Shown: one piece after another, positions 43,409 to 53,430 of the stretch
Layout of the letters: each line of letters opens with the position of its first letter
How positions within the stretch are numbered: position 1 is the first letter of the stretch
Source: Siderastrea radians
Lineage: Eukaryota > Cnidaria > Anthozoa > Scleractinia > Rhizangiidae
DNA length: 64,000 nucleotides
Direction: 5' to 3'
Assembly: GCA_964017195.1 (NCBI GenBank)
Contig: OZ024896.1
Coordinates: 6,029,487-6,093,486 of the forward strand
Program-made: the position numbers and the translations under genes
Notes under the pieces: model-generated
What the model was told of the DNA's origin: nothing
Seen by the model: only the letters and a program-made list of their open reading frames with translations
Database searches by the model: none

Positions 43409-43479
43409 GGGCTGAGTCTCCCATATCTTATCTAGTCTAAGGCATTGTTTGCGGACAGCCCCGGAGAGAATATATTACT
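43409..43479 (+). repeat. YR element terminal repeat B2
   Basis: Right terminus of the element and copy of B1, preceded by a 65-bp unique segment (43344-43408) with GC-rich sequence unlike the surroundings. Downstream host sequence starts GTCGAATTTCCC. Confidence 0.85.
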
Positions 43480-44007
43480 GTCGAATTTCCCACCCTTCCA
43501 GCATTTTAATTATCACGGTGTTGGAGATAACCTAATACTATTGCTGGCACCATAGGTGAATCAGAAGTATCAATTGAACCTATTGGTTGAATATTTCCCC
43601 TTGGCAAAATAGCAAAAAAGTAGATCGTCATCTTCACTTTGTACTATGATTCCATCTTCCCCTCTACCTGTGTCTGCCACATTCTTATTGTTACTTCCAT
43701 CGCAACTAACTAAATTATCATAGGGTATCACGCTCCACAGCATATAAAGCCAAATAAACCACCCAAGAAATAGAATTTTTGACGCTTTCCTTACTTTTCA
43801 CCCTGACGTTGAACATAATCGTTTTCAAGCTGGAAACAATAGGCGTTTCGCACGGGTAGTTTTCTGGGAGTTACCGACACGTTTATTTACAACAACGCGT
43901 CTGCTGCAAATGAATCCAGCCTAAGCATGATAGCATGAATCTCATCAATTGAACGTCAACAAAATAATTATCAGAATTCATTAATTCTTTTGTAGCTTCT
44001 AATGTAG
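43480..44007. other. No gene seen
   Basis: AT-rich flank between the YR element and the LINE tail, with no coding or repeat structure that I can recognise. Confidence 0.4.
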
Positions 44008-44460
44008 ATAACAACAACAACAACAAGCTTTATTTGCATGACTATAACAAAGTATTACAGTATTGCAAAAGCCACTTAAAATCTAATTATTAATTTCGTA
44101 CTTAATTAAAATAACATTCGTTTTATATTTGGTAGGTGGTACTCTATTTTCCTTAAAACGTGTCCCTAAAAATTGAGAATTTAGGACAGTAAAAAAGTAT
44201 TGAAAATCTGGCGGCCTCTTTCAGATGAAAGGTACAAGCCAGTGAAAGAAAAGGGGCGGGAAAGGGAGGGCAGAAAAACAAAAATCATCTGAAAGAGGCA
44301 GCATGGAGTGGAGAACAGGTAACAGCGGCGCCATAGGAATAACCGACCGTGTCTTCTATCGAAATGATAATGAGTTCTATGCGTATGTCTCTGTTATACT
44401 CGCTTGGGTAAGACCGCTGTAAATAGCTAAAAATAACAAGAAAAACAACTAAGCCATGAA
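44008..44460 (-). mobile_element. LINE 3' fragment, minus strand
   Basis: The TTG-repeat tail and AATAAAGC (read on minus) occur at 44008-44040. At 44290-44420 a minus-strand segment (SYPSEYNRDIRIELIIIS, or QRHTHRTHYHFD in the other frame) is similar to the pol C-terminus debris at 50739-51101. It is a decayed member of the same non-LTR family. Confidence 0.5.
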
Positions 44461-44723
44461 ACAAAATAGAGCCAATTACACATGGCGAGAGCAAGAGACC
44501 TATTGGGCTCCGCTCAAAACAACGGCAAAGGCATATGCAAAACAACAAGCCATTAGATGCCAATTAGCTCACGGCGAGAGCAAGAAAACCCCTTGGGCTC
44601 CGCCCAAAACAACAATAGAAGCATATGCAAAACAACCGGCCATGAGACAAAACAAAGCCAATTAGCTCACGGCGAGAGCAAGAAAACCTTTTGGGCTTCG
44701 CTCAAAAGAACAATAAAAGCATA
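44441..44723. repeat. ~93-bp minisatellite, left part
   Basis: Three degenerate units built around AATTAGCTCACGGCGAGAGC, AAGAAAACC, TTGGGCTCCGCTCAAAACAA and GCATATGCAAAACAAC. The array stops inside GCATA where the 5-kb inverted-repeat element begins and resumes at 49739. The ORFs across it (NRANYTW, PISSRREQE) are composition artefacts. Confidence 0.8.
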
Positions 44724-45485
44724 CAGCTATTTCAATTAACGTTTTCAGATGAAAGCATAAGCCTACGCGACAAGACCGCAGGGTAATATGGGATTTTTAT
44801 GCCTAAGTAGTCACCATAATCAGCATTACCTTGCTTGCCATACAATAGCAAAGTGTATGGAGGAGTTTTTAGAGCATAAAAATTAAACAAAAAACCTGAG
44901 AGAATTATTTCCAGATAGAAGTTTCGTTTAAAACGTAATTTTTAATCCCACTCATCTTTTGTTTACTGGGTTAAAACCGGATGCAAATTTATTCTGTGGG
45001 AACACGTGGAGCCCGCGCATGGTATGTAAATTGGAAAACAGCATCATGAAAAATTATGGAACATGAATTTTTGCACTTCATGAGAAGAACTAACCACTGA
45101 AAAAGGAAAGCCAAATCAGGTTTCCGCTGACAATAATCGGATGATGCCTATTTGTTACTTGTAGTAAGAAATTCGAAGTTCCCAACGGACTTCTGACAAC
45201 CGTTAAAGGTCAAATAAACCCAAAATTTCGACATTTTTTCTTTCAATCCAATTTACTTGTTATGTGTTGATTTGGTATCAAATAAAGATATTCTGAAGTT
45301 TCAAGTCAATTGGACTTAGGATCGCAGAGATAATGGCACGTGAAAAGTGCTACTTTTTGGCCTTCATAATCGTAGAGTGGTCGGGAAAGTTGTCGGTAAA
45401 TTGTCGGAAATAACACTAGTGACGTCACTGTTGGCGAGCTGGAAAATTGCGGGGATTCGAAGTGTGAGGACTTGAGCGGAAAATC

Positions 45486-45635
45486 ATGGTGTTTTTGTGC
45501 TGCTATGAGAGGAAAGTAAGTAATTTTAAGTTTCCAGAAGATCCAAAACTGCCTCAAGAATGGCTCAAAAAATGAAAGGAGGATCGTTTCAACCCACAAA
45601 ACACTGATTCACGTGTCTGTGCAGACCAGTTTACA
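45486..45635 (+). pseudogene. THAP zinc-finger remnant of a transposase
   Basis: Translating from ATG 45486 gives CCYERK, then FKFPEDPKLPQEWLKK, an in-frame TGA, and KEDRFNPQNTDSRVCADQF. Order and spacing match the THAP DNA-binding domain: an N-terminal Cys pair, the FP.DP block, the invariant Trp, and a C-terminal CxxH. Here the final His has become Gln (CADQF), and the stop codon breaks it. THAP domains are the DNA-binding part of P-element and Kolobok-type transposases. It sits 760 bp inside the 5-kb inverted-repeat element. Confidence 0.55.
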
Positions 45636-48590
45636 CCACAGGTAACCAAAGCGATTCGATCGAAAATAATCGGCCGTTTTCCATGGAAAATACCTAAAAA
45701 TCCAAATAAAGTTTGAAGAACCTTACCTGTTATGTGTTTGCTGTGTTTTTGCCGGTTTTCCGAGCTTGTGGAGGTTGTTTTGAGCGGTAAGTTACAGCGG
45801 TATAAACCATCCATGTCCGCCCAAGAACGGAGCAACTTCACACGGGAATTCCAATTGCGTGTTCAGCATTTGCACAAATTTAGAGGTAAGAAGTTTGCAT
45901 TTTGTTCAACATAACTATGACTAGCTTGTATCTTCTGTTGGTTGTTAGCTCTTTCAGCTAGGTTTATTTGAGAATTCTAAGTCATAGCAGTTACTAACCA
46001 TTAACAATAACCTCGGATTTTTGGCGCATAAATTAGGCTTCAATAATTATAAACAAACGTAAATTTCGAGCTCTGAATGTAATATTTTTCACACACTAAA
46101 ATATTTGAGTTTTATCGCTTTCATACAGCGGCTGCAGGCCCTTCTTAAGCCTCTCACAAGCCAACACTCAAGACAACCAACAACATAAACCCAGATTTAA
46201 TAAACTGGCCTAGTTTCTAAGTGTTGTGGCTTTCCACTGGCAAGCAGGTCCCACGAGGGGGGGGGGTACTCCGGATTTCAAGTGACGGGGATAATCAAAG
46301 GATTTTTTTTGGGGGGGGTGTTGAAATTTTCCATCCCGGGATGTTTTTGGGCGGCTTGATTTAAGTAGAGATTTTTTGGGTATTCAAAACAATTTGAAGA
46401 ATTGTGGTAGTGCCTGTGTATCCTGGCCGCGTAGTTCTGCGAATATTAAGTACTGACAACCAAACTTGTTTTGTGGTTGTTTTAATTATATTTAACGATG
46501 GTGTCACATTACATTGCATCTGTTTCATAAAACCGGCTATACAATAGTCCGCAAAGTGTCCCGGGTGTATTTCACAAGGCTTCAATTCATTCAACTGATT
46601 TCTCATCCATCGTGTTTATCACCCGGCTTTATCCTCACTGGGATTCCCTTTTGCTGTAGTCAATTCTTGATATCTTTCGCATGTGACTTGTGGGTTAATC
46701 CTTTCTGGAAATTTTTGAGGCTCGAAAATTCGGCATGGGATTTTGGGGGGTTAATTTTTGGTCCAGGGATTTTTTGGGTTCCTTGGAGGCCCTAGGGATT
46801 TTTTTGGGTTTTGATTTTTGCCCCCATTCGATCATCCCCGTCACTTGAAATCCAGAGTACCCCCCTGGGAAGTAGGTATTCCAGGCTGTTCCATGTTCAT
46901 GACTTTTAGGGAAGGCAGAAATGACATCATATCAAGATGAACATGCCCCTATCAAGTTTATGACAGGTGTATCACTTAATATAATTATGGGGTCCACCCT
47001 TCGTACAGCTGCTATCTAAGTACTTTCAGGAGGGGGAAATGGTTGACCCATAAAAACTGAAGGAATTGATTGTTGTTTTTGTGGGTGTCGCATATGTTCC
47101 TTGTCACTCTAAGAAGTACTAATATCTCTTGAAAAGTTGTTCCTGCCAGCATGAATTTCTGACATTATAGTACCTTAAAACCCTAGAAAGTGTCAAAACA
47201 CGCTGACAATGGTCATTTTTAATTCAAACACCCTAAGTGGTACCAAAGCATGAATTGTAATCACGGTGACCCCTTCACTACACTATGGGAGCCCCTCCCC
47301 TCTCACCTCCTAGGTTAAGTACCACTCTGTAGTAAGTGAAGAAAATACAAAGTTTAGAAACATTTCAAAGAGTAGTACAACTGTCAACCAAATATGATGT
47401 TAATATTATCTAGCAAGACTGCCAAGCTGTTAATGGACATATTCAAAGCCCTTTCAGTTTCCACTTTTACTTGGGAAGCTCTCTCTAATTTTTAAAACCA
47501 GACAAGATGGAATGGCTACTGGGATTTGTCGTCCCAGCTTCATACGTATCCAGTAAGTGTATTGCCTATAAGCAACATTACTGTATACATGTTCTGAGAA
47601 CGAAAGAGGAAACAACAGACTCATAAGAAAGATACACAGATGAGTAAAAGGTAACTCATCAGTAAAGGGATTAAATAAATATGTCAACTACAAAAATAAA
47701 TCTATATTAAATAAATAAACAGGTTAGCTAACCAGTAACAACAGTAGAAAAACAACATTAACTCGATTTCACAGTCTTAGAAATAATGAAATCACATTTG
47801 ATTTGCTTAAGCTAAACTTTGAGAGTTTGTTTTTGCTTTCAACTAACAATTATATTACTCATATGTTGTACTGGTAGTACAACTGATTGTAAACCCAATA
47901 CTTGTTAAACCATATACATCAAAGGAGTCATAAAGTGCACAAGGTTGCTAAGAACTTAACAAGGTATACTGTTTATGTAATCATGTTCATTCATGTAATA
48001 AGGGTTTTTGTAATTGTCATTTCATTATTGTTCCTTGATCTCTTACTACTTTTATGTCACCTTTTGTCAAATATCTTAGTATTTAGCACACAACCTCATA
48101 AGCATTGCAACATCTCATCATGTATTAGTGAAGGATCTTTTCTCATGAACACAATTTATAGGTGATTCATTTTCGGACCAAAAGATGTAATTTTCCTCCC
48201 CACTGGTCCCCTGGTTCCTCCCCTCCTCCCAGAGGTTTTTCTTTCTCTTTTCCCAAACAAAATTCAACCACAAAGCAGCTCTCAGTGTGCCCACTGTCAG
48301 ACCAAACATGTAATTTTCCTTACCCATCTTGAGAACCAGATGTGTAATTTTTGCCACCCATTTTCAGAACTGACAAAACATAACTGTCACTCCCGAATCA
48401 ATTACCATTTTCAGACCTGACTTTTAAGTCAACAACTATTTTCAGAACCAAAAAGGCTTTAAAACCATACTCATTTGGGTTGCACCAATCTATACATGGA
48501 GTTTGTTCTCTGCCCCCCTCCCCCCCCCCAAAAGAAAAAAGAGCCCAAAGCAAAATTACGTTAATATCTACGTACTCCGGCCTTCATTTT
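45636..48590. other. Interior of the 5-kb element; no intact gene seen
   Basis: Contains short ORFs without domains, a nested GC-ended element at 46252-46873, and G- and C-homopolymer patches (46259, 48520). No transposase core could be read. The interior probably represents decayed or host-captured sequence. Confidence 0.4.
46252..46873. mobile_element. GC-ended miniature element nested in the 5-kb transposon
   Basis: Left GGGGGGTACTCCGGATTTCA with AGTGACGGGGAT, right ATCCCCGTCACTTGAAATCC with AGAGTACCCCCC: near-perfect inverted ends of about 33 bp. The interior is rich in TTTTTGGG runs. The family resembles the G-run-ended repeats at 51411-51853 and 56846-60147. Confidence 0.7.
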
Positions 48591-49738
48591 CAAAATACTG
48601 ATTATAATCTGTCTCAATGACAGCTGGATTTAAAAAATTCTCTTCATCTGTCTCTAGGACATAGCAGGTGGTATCTTATCACAGGATTTGGGAATTGCAC
48701 GACAGCAAAACACTTTCTCGCCCAACTGGCATTAGCTAGTACACAGTTGCCAAAATTTAAATGCACCTAAATTTTGAGCCCAAGATTGTATACATGCAAA
48801 ACAACAAACAAGCACAGTCACTAGTAACACTCTGCGATGTAGACATACATTCAACAAGATTCAAATACATTCAACAAGAACTGTAACCTGTTTTCGGCTA
48901 TGTTCAAAATTTGAGCTGGATTTCCTGCTGCTGTTGCCGCGAGGATGAAAACCGTACTCACACAGGAACCATAATGCATACATGTATAAGAAGCTTTGCT
49001 TTACTCTAGTCAGTCTAGTCAGTAAGGCATAACAACAAACATCGATCATGATAAGTGTACAAAATGGCTGCAAAGAACAACAAAAATGCCTCAAATAAAG
49101 TGGTAACGCATTTATTAACGATTATACGACGAACTTTTACAGTGTAATGAATAAATAAGCTTAAACGCTCACCATTAAACTTAACCAATTCCGTCGTTTA
49201 CTTTCGAAGCCATTGCTGTCGGTCGAATATCATCTGAGATTTTGCAGTCCGATTCTGTGGCAATTAGCTCAGACTGGTATGGCTCTACATTAAATGCCAC
49301 AGGTTTGAGCTCCTCGGCCATTTTCAACGCAAAGAAAACGGGTGAAAACAGAGAATTTCCAAAAAATTACAACAATACTCTTCAATACTCGCCTTTGGCT
49401 TTGCTCGTCAACAGTGACGTCACAGAATCAGCGATCGATTCCATTCCTTCCATTTAAGCGCGCGGTCATTTCAGAAACGATTTCGTGAAACCTTCGGATA
49501 TCTTCGTACTTTTGGCTTTATTACTCCTTTTAAGGTATCAGGAGGGAACATTTCGGTCCAGTTTGGCTTTATAAGGATTTCTTTTTGTGTCAAGACGCGT
49601 TTAAACGGCTAAAGCGGAATTATCAAAATTTGGGTTTATTTGACCTTTAAACGAAGTCTGATTTGCAACTACCCACACCACCCTTCGGTCTTGTCGCGTA
49701 AGCTTGAGTTGATCCGACAACCTTAATTGAAATAGCTG

Positions 49739-50030
49739 TATGCAAAACAACAAGCCATGAGACAAAATACAGTCAATTAGCTCAAGGCGAGAGCAAGAAA
49801 ACCTTTTGGGCTCCGCTCAAATGAAAGCAAAAACATGTGCAAAACAACAGACCATGAGACGAAATAAAGCCAATTAGCTCACGGCGAGAGCGGGAAAACC
49901 TTTTGGGCTCCGCTCAAAACAACAGCAAACGCATATGCAAGACACCAAGCCATGAGACAAACTAAAACCAATCAGCTCAGGGCGAGAGCAGGAGACGTTT
50001 TAGGCTCCACCCCAAAACAGCAAAAGCCCA
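49739..50030. repeat. ~93-bp minisatellite, right part
   Basis: Three further units of the array at 44441-44723 (GCATATGCAAAACAAC, GCCATGAGACAAA, CAATTAGCTCACGGCGAGAGC, TTTTGGGCTCCGCTCAAA). The left edge continues precisely from the interrupted unit on the other side of the 5-kb element. Confidence 0.8.
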
Positions 50031-50738
50031 AACAAAACAAACGAAGAGTAACAACACGAAATAAAAGGCAAAATAATAGACTACATGGCGTAGAGCGGGG
50101 AGAACAGGAAAAGCTAACAAACAACGTGGCAGACATGAAAGGGAAGAAGGCGAATACAGAACTAACAAAACAGCATAATGAACGAACTGTATAAGAGTAG
50201 TAGGAAATGCGGGCACGCGGTATGACAAAATATTAAACTGAGAAAGGATATTTACCTGACCAGGTGTAAAAACAATGAAAAACACACAAAACAGGAGCGG
50301 AAAGAAATTAAATGCCCAAGGACTTATACTCAAGTAGAACAAATTCCTGTCATCCCCTGAGCCGGGAATGGAAAAAGTAGAGGCTGATTTGCTGCACTTG
50401 AAATGCAAAACGGAAAACCCTGTCGACAAGATTATAACCTCAAAGACAGAAAATACGGCATAAGAACAACAACAGGAAAACGCGGTTCAGGGGATGACGA
50501 TTTTGCGCGCCGGTAATCTGACAGGGAATTAGACTCCCTTGCAAAACTATCATCCCAGGAGCGGCAGCAGAGAACGAAAAGAGAAATGAACAAAACGGAA
50601 TGGTAACGCTAGCAAAATAAAGTAAAAGCCAAAAGCACAGAACGCAAAGTAGAAGGCAAATACTAACCTCAAAGTAGGGAAAAGTTGAACGAATCGTCGA
50701 CCACGTGGAAACGGCTTAGGCAGCTGCGACAAACATAC
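50031..50738. other. No gene seen
   Basis: Purine-rich (AAACA-rich) sequence following the minisatellite. Long low-complexity frames on the minus strand reflect this bias and show no domain. Confidence 0.4.
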
Positions 50739-51120
50739 TTACCGACTGCATAGCTGTAAAGAAATGTCTGGAAATTTGGAGATAAATATAATAAAAGCTA
50801 ATAAACAAAAAATCGAAGCTAGAACGAAAATGCAAAGAGGTGGAGGGGAGAAGAGGGGTTGGTAAGTACGTTTATTAAATAAAGCCATGAAGAACCTGAC
50901 GTGTCTTCCATCGAAATGATAATGAATTCTATGCGTATGTCTCTGGTATATTCGCTTGCGTAAGACCGCTGTAAATAGTAAGTGAGTTTCATCCTCAATT
51001 TGACTGGATCCGCAAGTAGGACAAAGTCTATTAACTCTCGGGATTTGACTATATCTTCCAGTTTCAATCATTAATTTGTGATTACCTATTCTGAATTTCA
51101 CTAATTCTCTCCTTTCGTTT
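50739..51120 (-). pseudogene. C-terminal debris of a non-LTR retrotransposon pol
   Basis: The minus strand reads KFRIGNHKLMIETGRY, then RLCPTCGSSQIEDETHLLF, the conserved tail of CR1/L2-type LINE reverse transcriptases with a CPTC..H zinc-knuckle-like block. After about 50945 the homologous part continues in a different frame (LQRSYASEYTRDIRIEF), so a frameshift has occurred. RT core and endonuclease are absent. It is the same family as 44290-44460. Confidence 0.65.
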
Positions 51121-51410
51121 AACTTGCTTGTAAGTTCTAGATAACAAAAAGGTGGGTATTCGTTTTTAAAAGCGTTAGAAGTGAGAACAAATACCCTCTA
51201 TCTCCTTTTACTTGGTGATTCTTCAAGAACAAGCATCTTGAGGTATGTATATTAAAATGCCTCGCATTTCCTGGAATAAAGCTTGCATTTATTGTATTTG
51301 GGAGAAATTGCAATATAGAATAGAGATTTCCTCGTTAAACGGTAGAGGAATTTGAAGTTGTCCGAAATATGGAGATTGTCTGTGTTCAATTTGGAACTGG
51401 GACTTTAGGT

Positions 51411-51853
51411 GAGGTAGGGAGGGGGGTGGGGGCGTACTTGAGTAGGTTTTGGGCAGGTGTGTGCCGCCCAGGCCTCCAAAATTAGAAGCCGTTTTAGAAG
51501 AATTTGCATTCAATGTGATACCCCGTTCCAGAAATACGCAATTTTTAATACCCCGTTCTAGATATTTACTAAATTTCAAACCCCCTTTGTCTTTGTTTCA
51601 GTTCGACTCATACCTCCGAAATACAACTGTTTCAACACAAACCAGGTTGTGTTATTTTCCTCATTAGTTAATCTAGTCATTTATAGTTATTTTCCCATAA
51701 ATAATTTAAAATCGCTGCTGATATCTTGAAGCTTTCATGCGTTTGAAATATTACATGCACCCCGTTTTAGATCAGAAGTTACAAAATCACGACCCCGTTG
51801 GGGGGCACATACCCGTATAGGTACTATGAGGTAGTACCCCCGGGGCCCCCTAC
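51411..51853. mobile_element. GC-ended miniature element with ACCCCGTT repeats
   Basis: Starts with a G-rich end (GGGAGGGGGGTGGGGGCGTACTTGAG) and finishes with GTAGTACCCCCGGGGCCCCC. The interior has three spaced ATACCCCGTTC/ACCCCGTTT motifs. The weakly complementary ends and shared layout place it with the G-run-ended family at 46252 and 56846. Confidence 0.5.
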
Positions 51854-53225
51854 TCCAGTCGCTGTCATTGTAAGTAAGTCTAGTAGTGCCACTGGTCTAA
51901 ATGTGTTGAGAACTAAGAGTGAGTACTCCATCATTATTCCGGGGAGAAGGGAGACCTTTCAAGCCCTTCTCTCACTTTTTACGGCTATCCTGTTATTGTA
52001 TGAGCAGGAAAAAAAAACAGAAAACTTACTCAACACGTCTTAACATAATCTGTATTTTTCTTCAGGTAAACATAGCCTTGAATGGGTAAAGCACACCAGA
52101 GAAACTATCAACCTCAACACAGCATACTGTAAGGGGTGAGATTTGGTACACAATTTGAAATGTATTGTACAAACGTAATAGAGTGTTAGTTTCGGGAGTC
52201 AGGCCTAAAAGAGGGAACAACATTTCAGATGTTTCGGCCCCAAGATGAGAAATTCGTTGAGAACTGGGCTAAGCCTTGAATACGAGCCGTCTCTCTTGAG
52301 CTGTTCACCACTTGCAATTCACGCTTTCACGTGGAAGGCTATTTTTTACGCGCGCCCGCTTGTTTTGTTGACTATCCCCGATAGGTTCAAAGAGAGACTG
52401 CTCGTAGTGTTAGCGGAAAGAGAGACTGTTCGTAGTGTTAGCTAACCTGGTGGAGATCTTAGAAATATCATTTAAGATATTTAAAGATCTGTATAAGGAT
52501 CTTGAGGGGGAACCTTAAGGATCCCCACCTATTATCCTCAAAGCACCTCAAGGACCCTGCAACTATCCTCGAGCAACTTCAACGATCCTTGAGGAAACCG
52601 CAACGATCTCTGAGGATCCTGTAACGATCTTTGAGGTTCCTACAAATATCCCTATATTCCCTGCAAAGATCATCAAGGATCCTTGTGTAGGATCTTAAAA
52701 GATTTTACAGGATCCTTAGTAGTCCTATCAAACATGAGGATCCTAAATAGGATCCTGTGTAATCCTACCAGATCCTGTAGATCTTACAATCAACTTAACA
52801 AACATTTCTTAACAAGTTTTCTTTTGCTCTCCAGATAAACGGTTAGCCAAAGCAGTAATAGAATGGGGAAATTCAACAGATGCGACATTACTCACACCAT
52901 GACATTGCCTTAAAAAGGTAAGATTCCAAATTGTGATCGGATGGAAGCCAAACCTGTTTAGGTGTAGAATAAAGTGTGATCAATCTCCGTTATTGTGATC
53001 ACAAAATGGGTCGTGTTTTGGGAACTTTCTAGGAAAGTTCCCAAAAAAAAATTCCGACCAGGTGGAGTGGGGAAGGTATTGAGAAGCTGGGGGACGGTGA
53101 AAATGTTTATTTTTTTTTTACCTCCTCCTACAAACTTTTTAACTTTCGGTAATTGATCGTCTATTTATGTTAAGACAGTCAACTGCTCCTAGATACAATT
53201 CTATGTACTTATTGGCTGATTGGGA
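51854..53225. other. No gene seen; AGGATC-rich patch at 52490-52790
   Basis: The interval contains a 300-bp stretch with dispersed AGGATCCT, ATCCTTGAGG and related motifs on both strands, a degenerate short-period repeat. Remaining sequence shows no domain-bearing ORF. Confidence 0.4.
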
Positions 53226-53410
53226 GGACCGGACGGGAAAATATTTGGCTCGAGGTCATGGCGTCCGGCCCGACCTAACTCAGTCAATAAGCATTTTATC
53301 ATATGGCCGTCCCGTTTTTTCTTTCAATCTTTTGTCTTTCATTTTTACAGTGGCTGCTCTCGGTCCGTACGCCATGACCAAGAGCCAAATATTTTCCCGT
53401 CCGGCCGACC
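53226..53410. repeat. Inverted repeat with ~40-bp arms
   Basis: The left arm GGACCGGACGGGAAAATATT continues through TGGC and GGTCATGGCGT, and its reverse complement lies at 53369-53410. The motif GACCTAACTCAGTCAATAAGC appears as a direct repeat just inside the left arm and after the right arm. It looks like a rearranged miniature element. Confidence 0.65.
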
Positions 53411-53430
53411 TAACTCAGTCAATAAGCTAA

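Larger units (their letters stand above)
37723..43479 (+). mobile_element. Tyrosine-recombinase retrotransposon with split direct repeats (Ngaro/PAT-like)
   Basis: The 5.76-kb element is organised A1-ORFs-B1-A2-B2: A1 37723-37907 and A2 43159-43343 (185 bp each, nearly identical), B1 43090-43160 and B2 43409-43479 (71 bp each). This split-direct-repeat layout is characteristic of Ngaro and PAT elements of the DIRS order. No LTRs, integrase or target duplication are visible, matching the circular-intermediate recombination of YR elements. It encodes a zinc-knuckle gag and an RT-RNase H-YR polyprotein. The methyltransferase domain of DIRS elements was not seen. Near-identical repeats and intact ORFs point to a young, possibly active copy. 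Confidence 0.88.
44724..49738. mobile_element. 5.0-kb inverted-repeat DNA transposon inserted in a minisatellite, TA duplication
   Basis: The ends are CAGCTATTTCAATTAA on the left and its exact reverse complement on the right, with further diverged complementary blocks inward (CTTACGCGACAAGACCG, AAGGTCAAATAAACCC, GTGACGTCACTGTTG). Flanking TA on both sides (44722-44723 and 49739-49740) reduces to one TA in the intact minisatellite unit GCATATGC, so the insertion is exact. It carries a broken THAP-domain segment at 45486-45635 and other nested repeats, but no intact transposase. The TA target suggests a Tc1/mariner-like preference, whereas THAP suggests P or Kolobok families, so classification is left open. 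Confidence 0.72.

Noticed and set aside
37723..43479. LTR retrotransposon interpretation of the 5.8-kb element
   Set aside because: Repeats are arranged A1-B1-A2-B2 rather than as two LTRs, there is a tyrosine recombinase instead of a DDE integrase, and no target duplication is visible.
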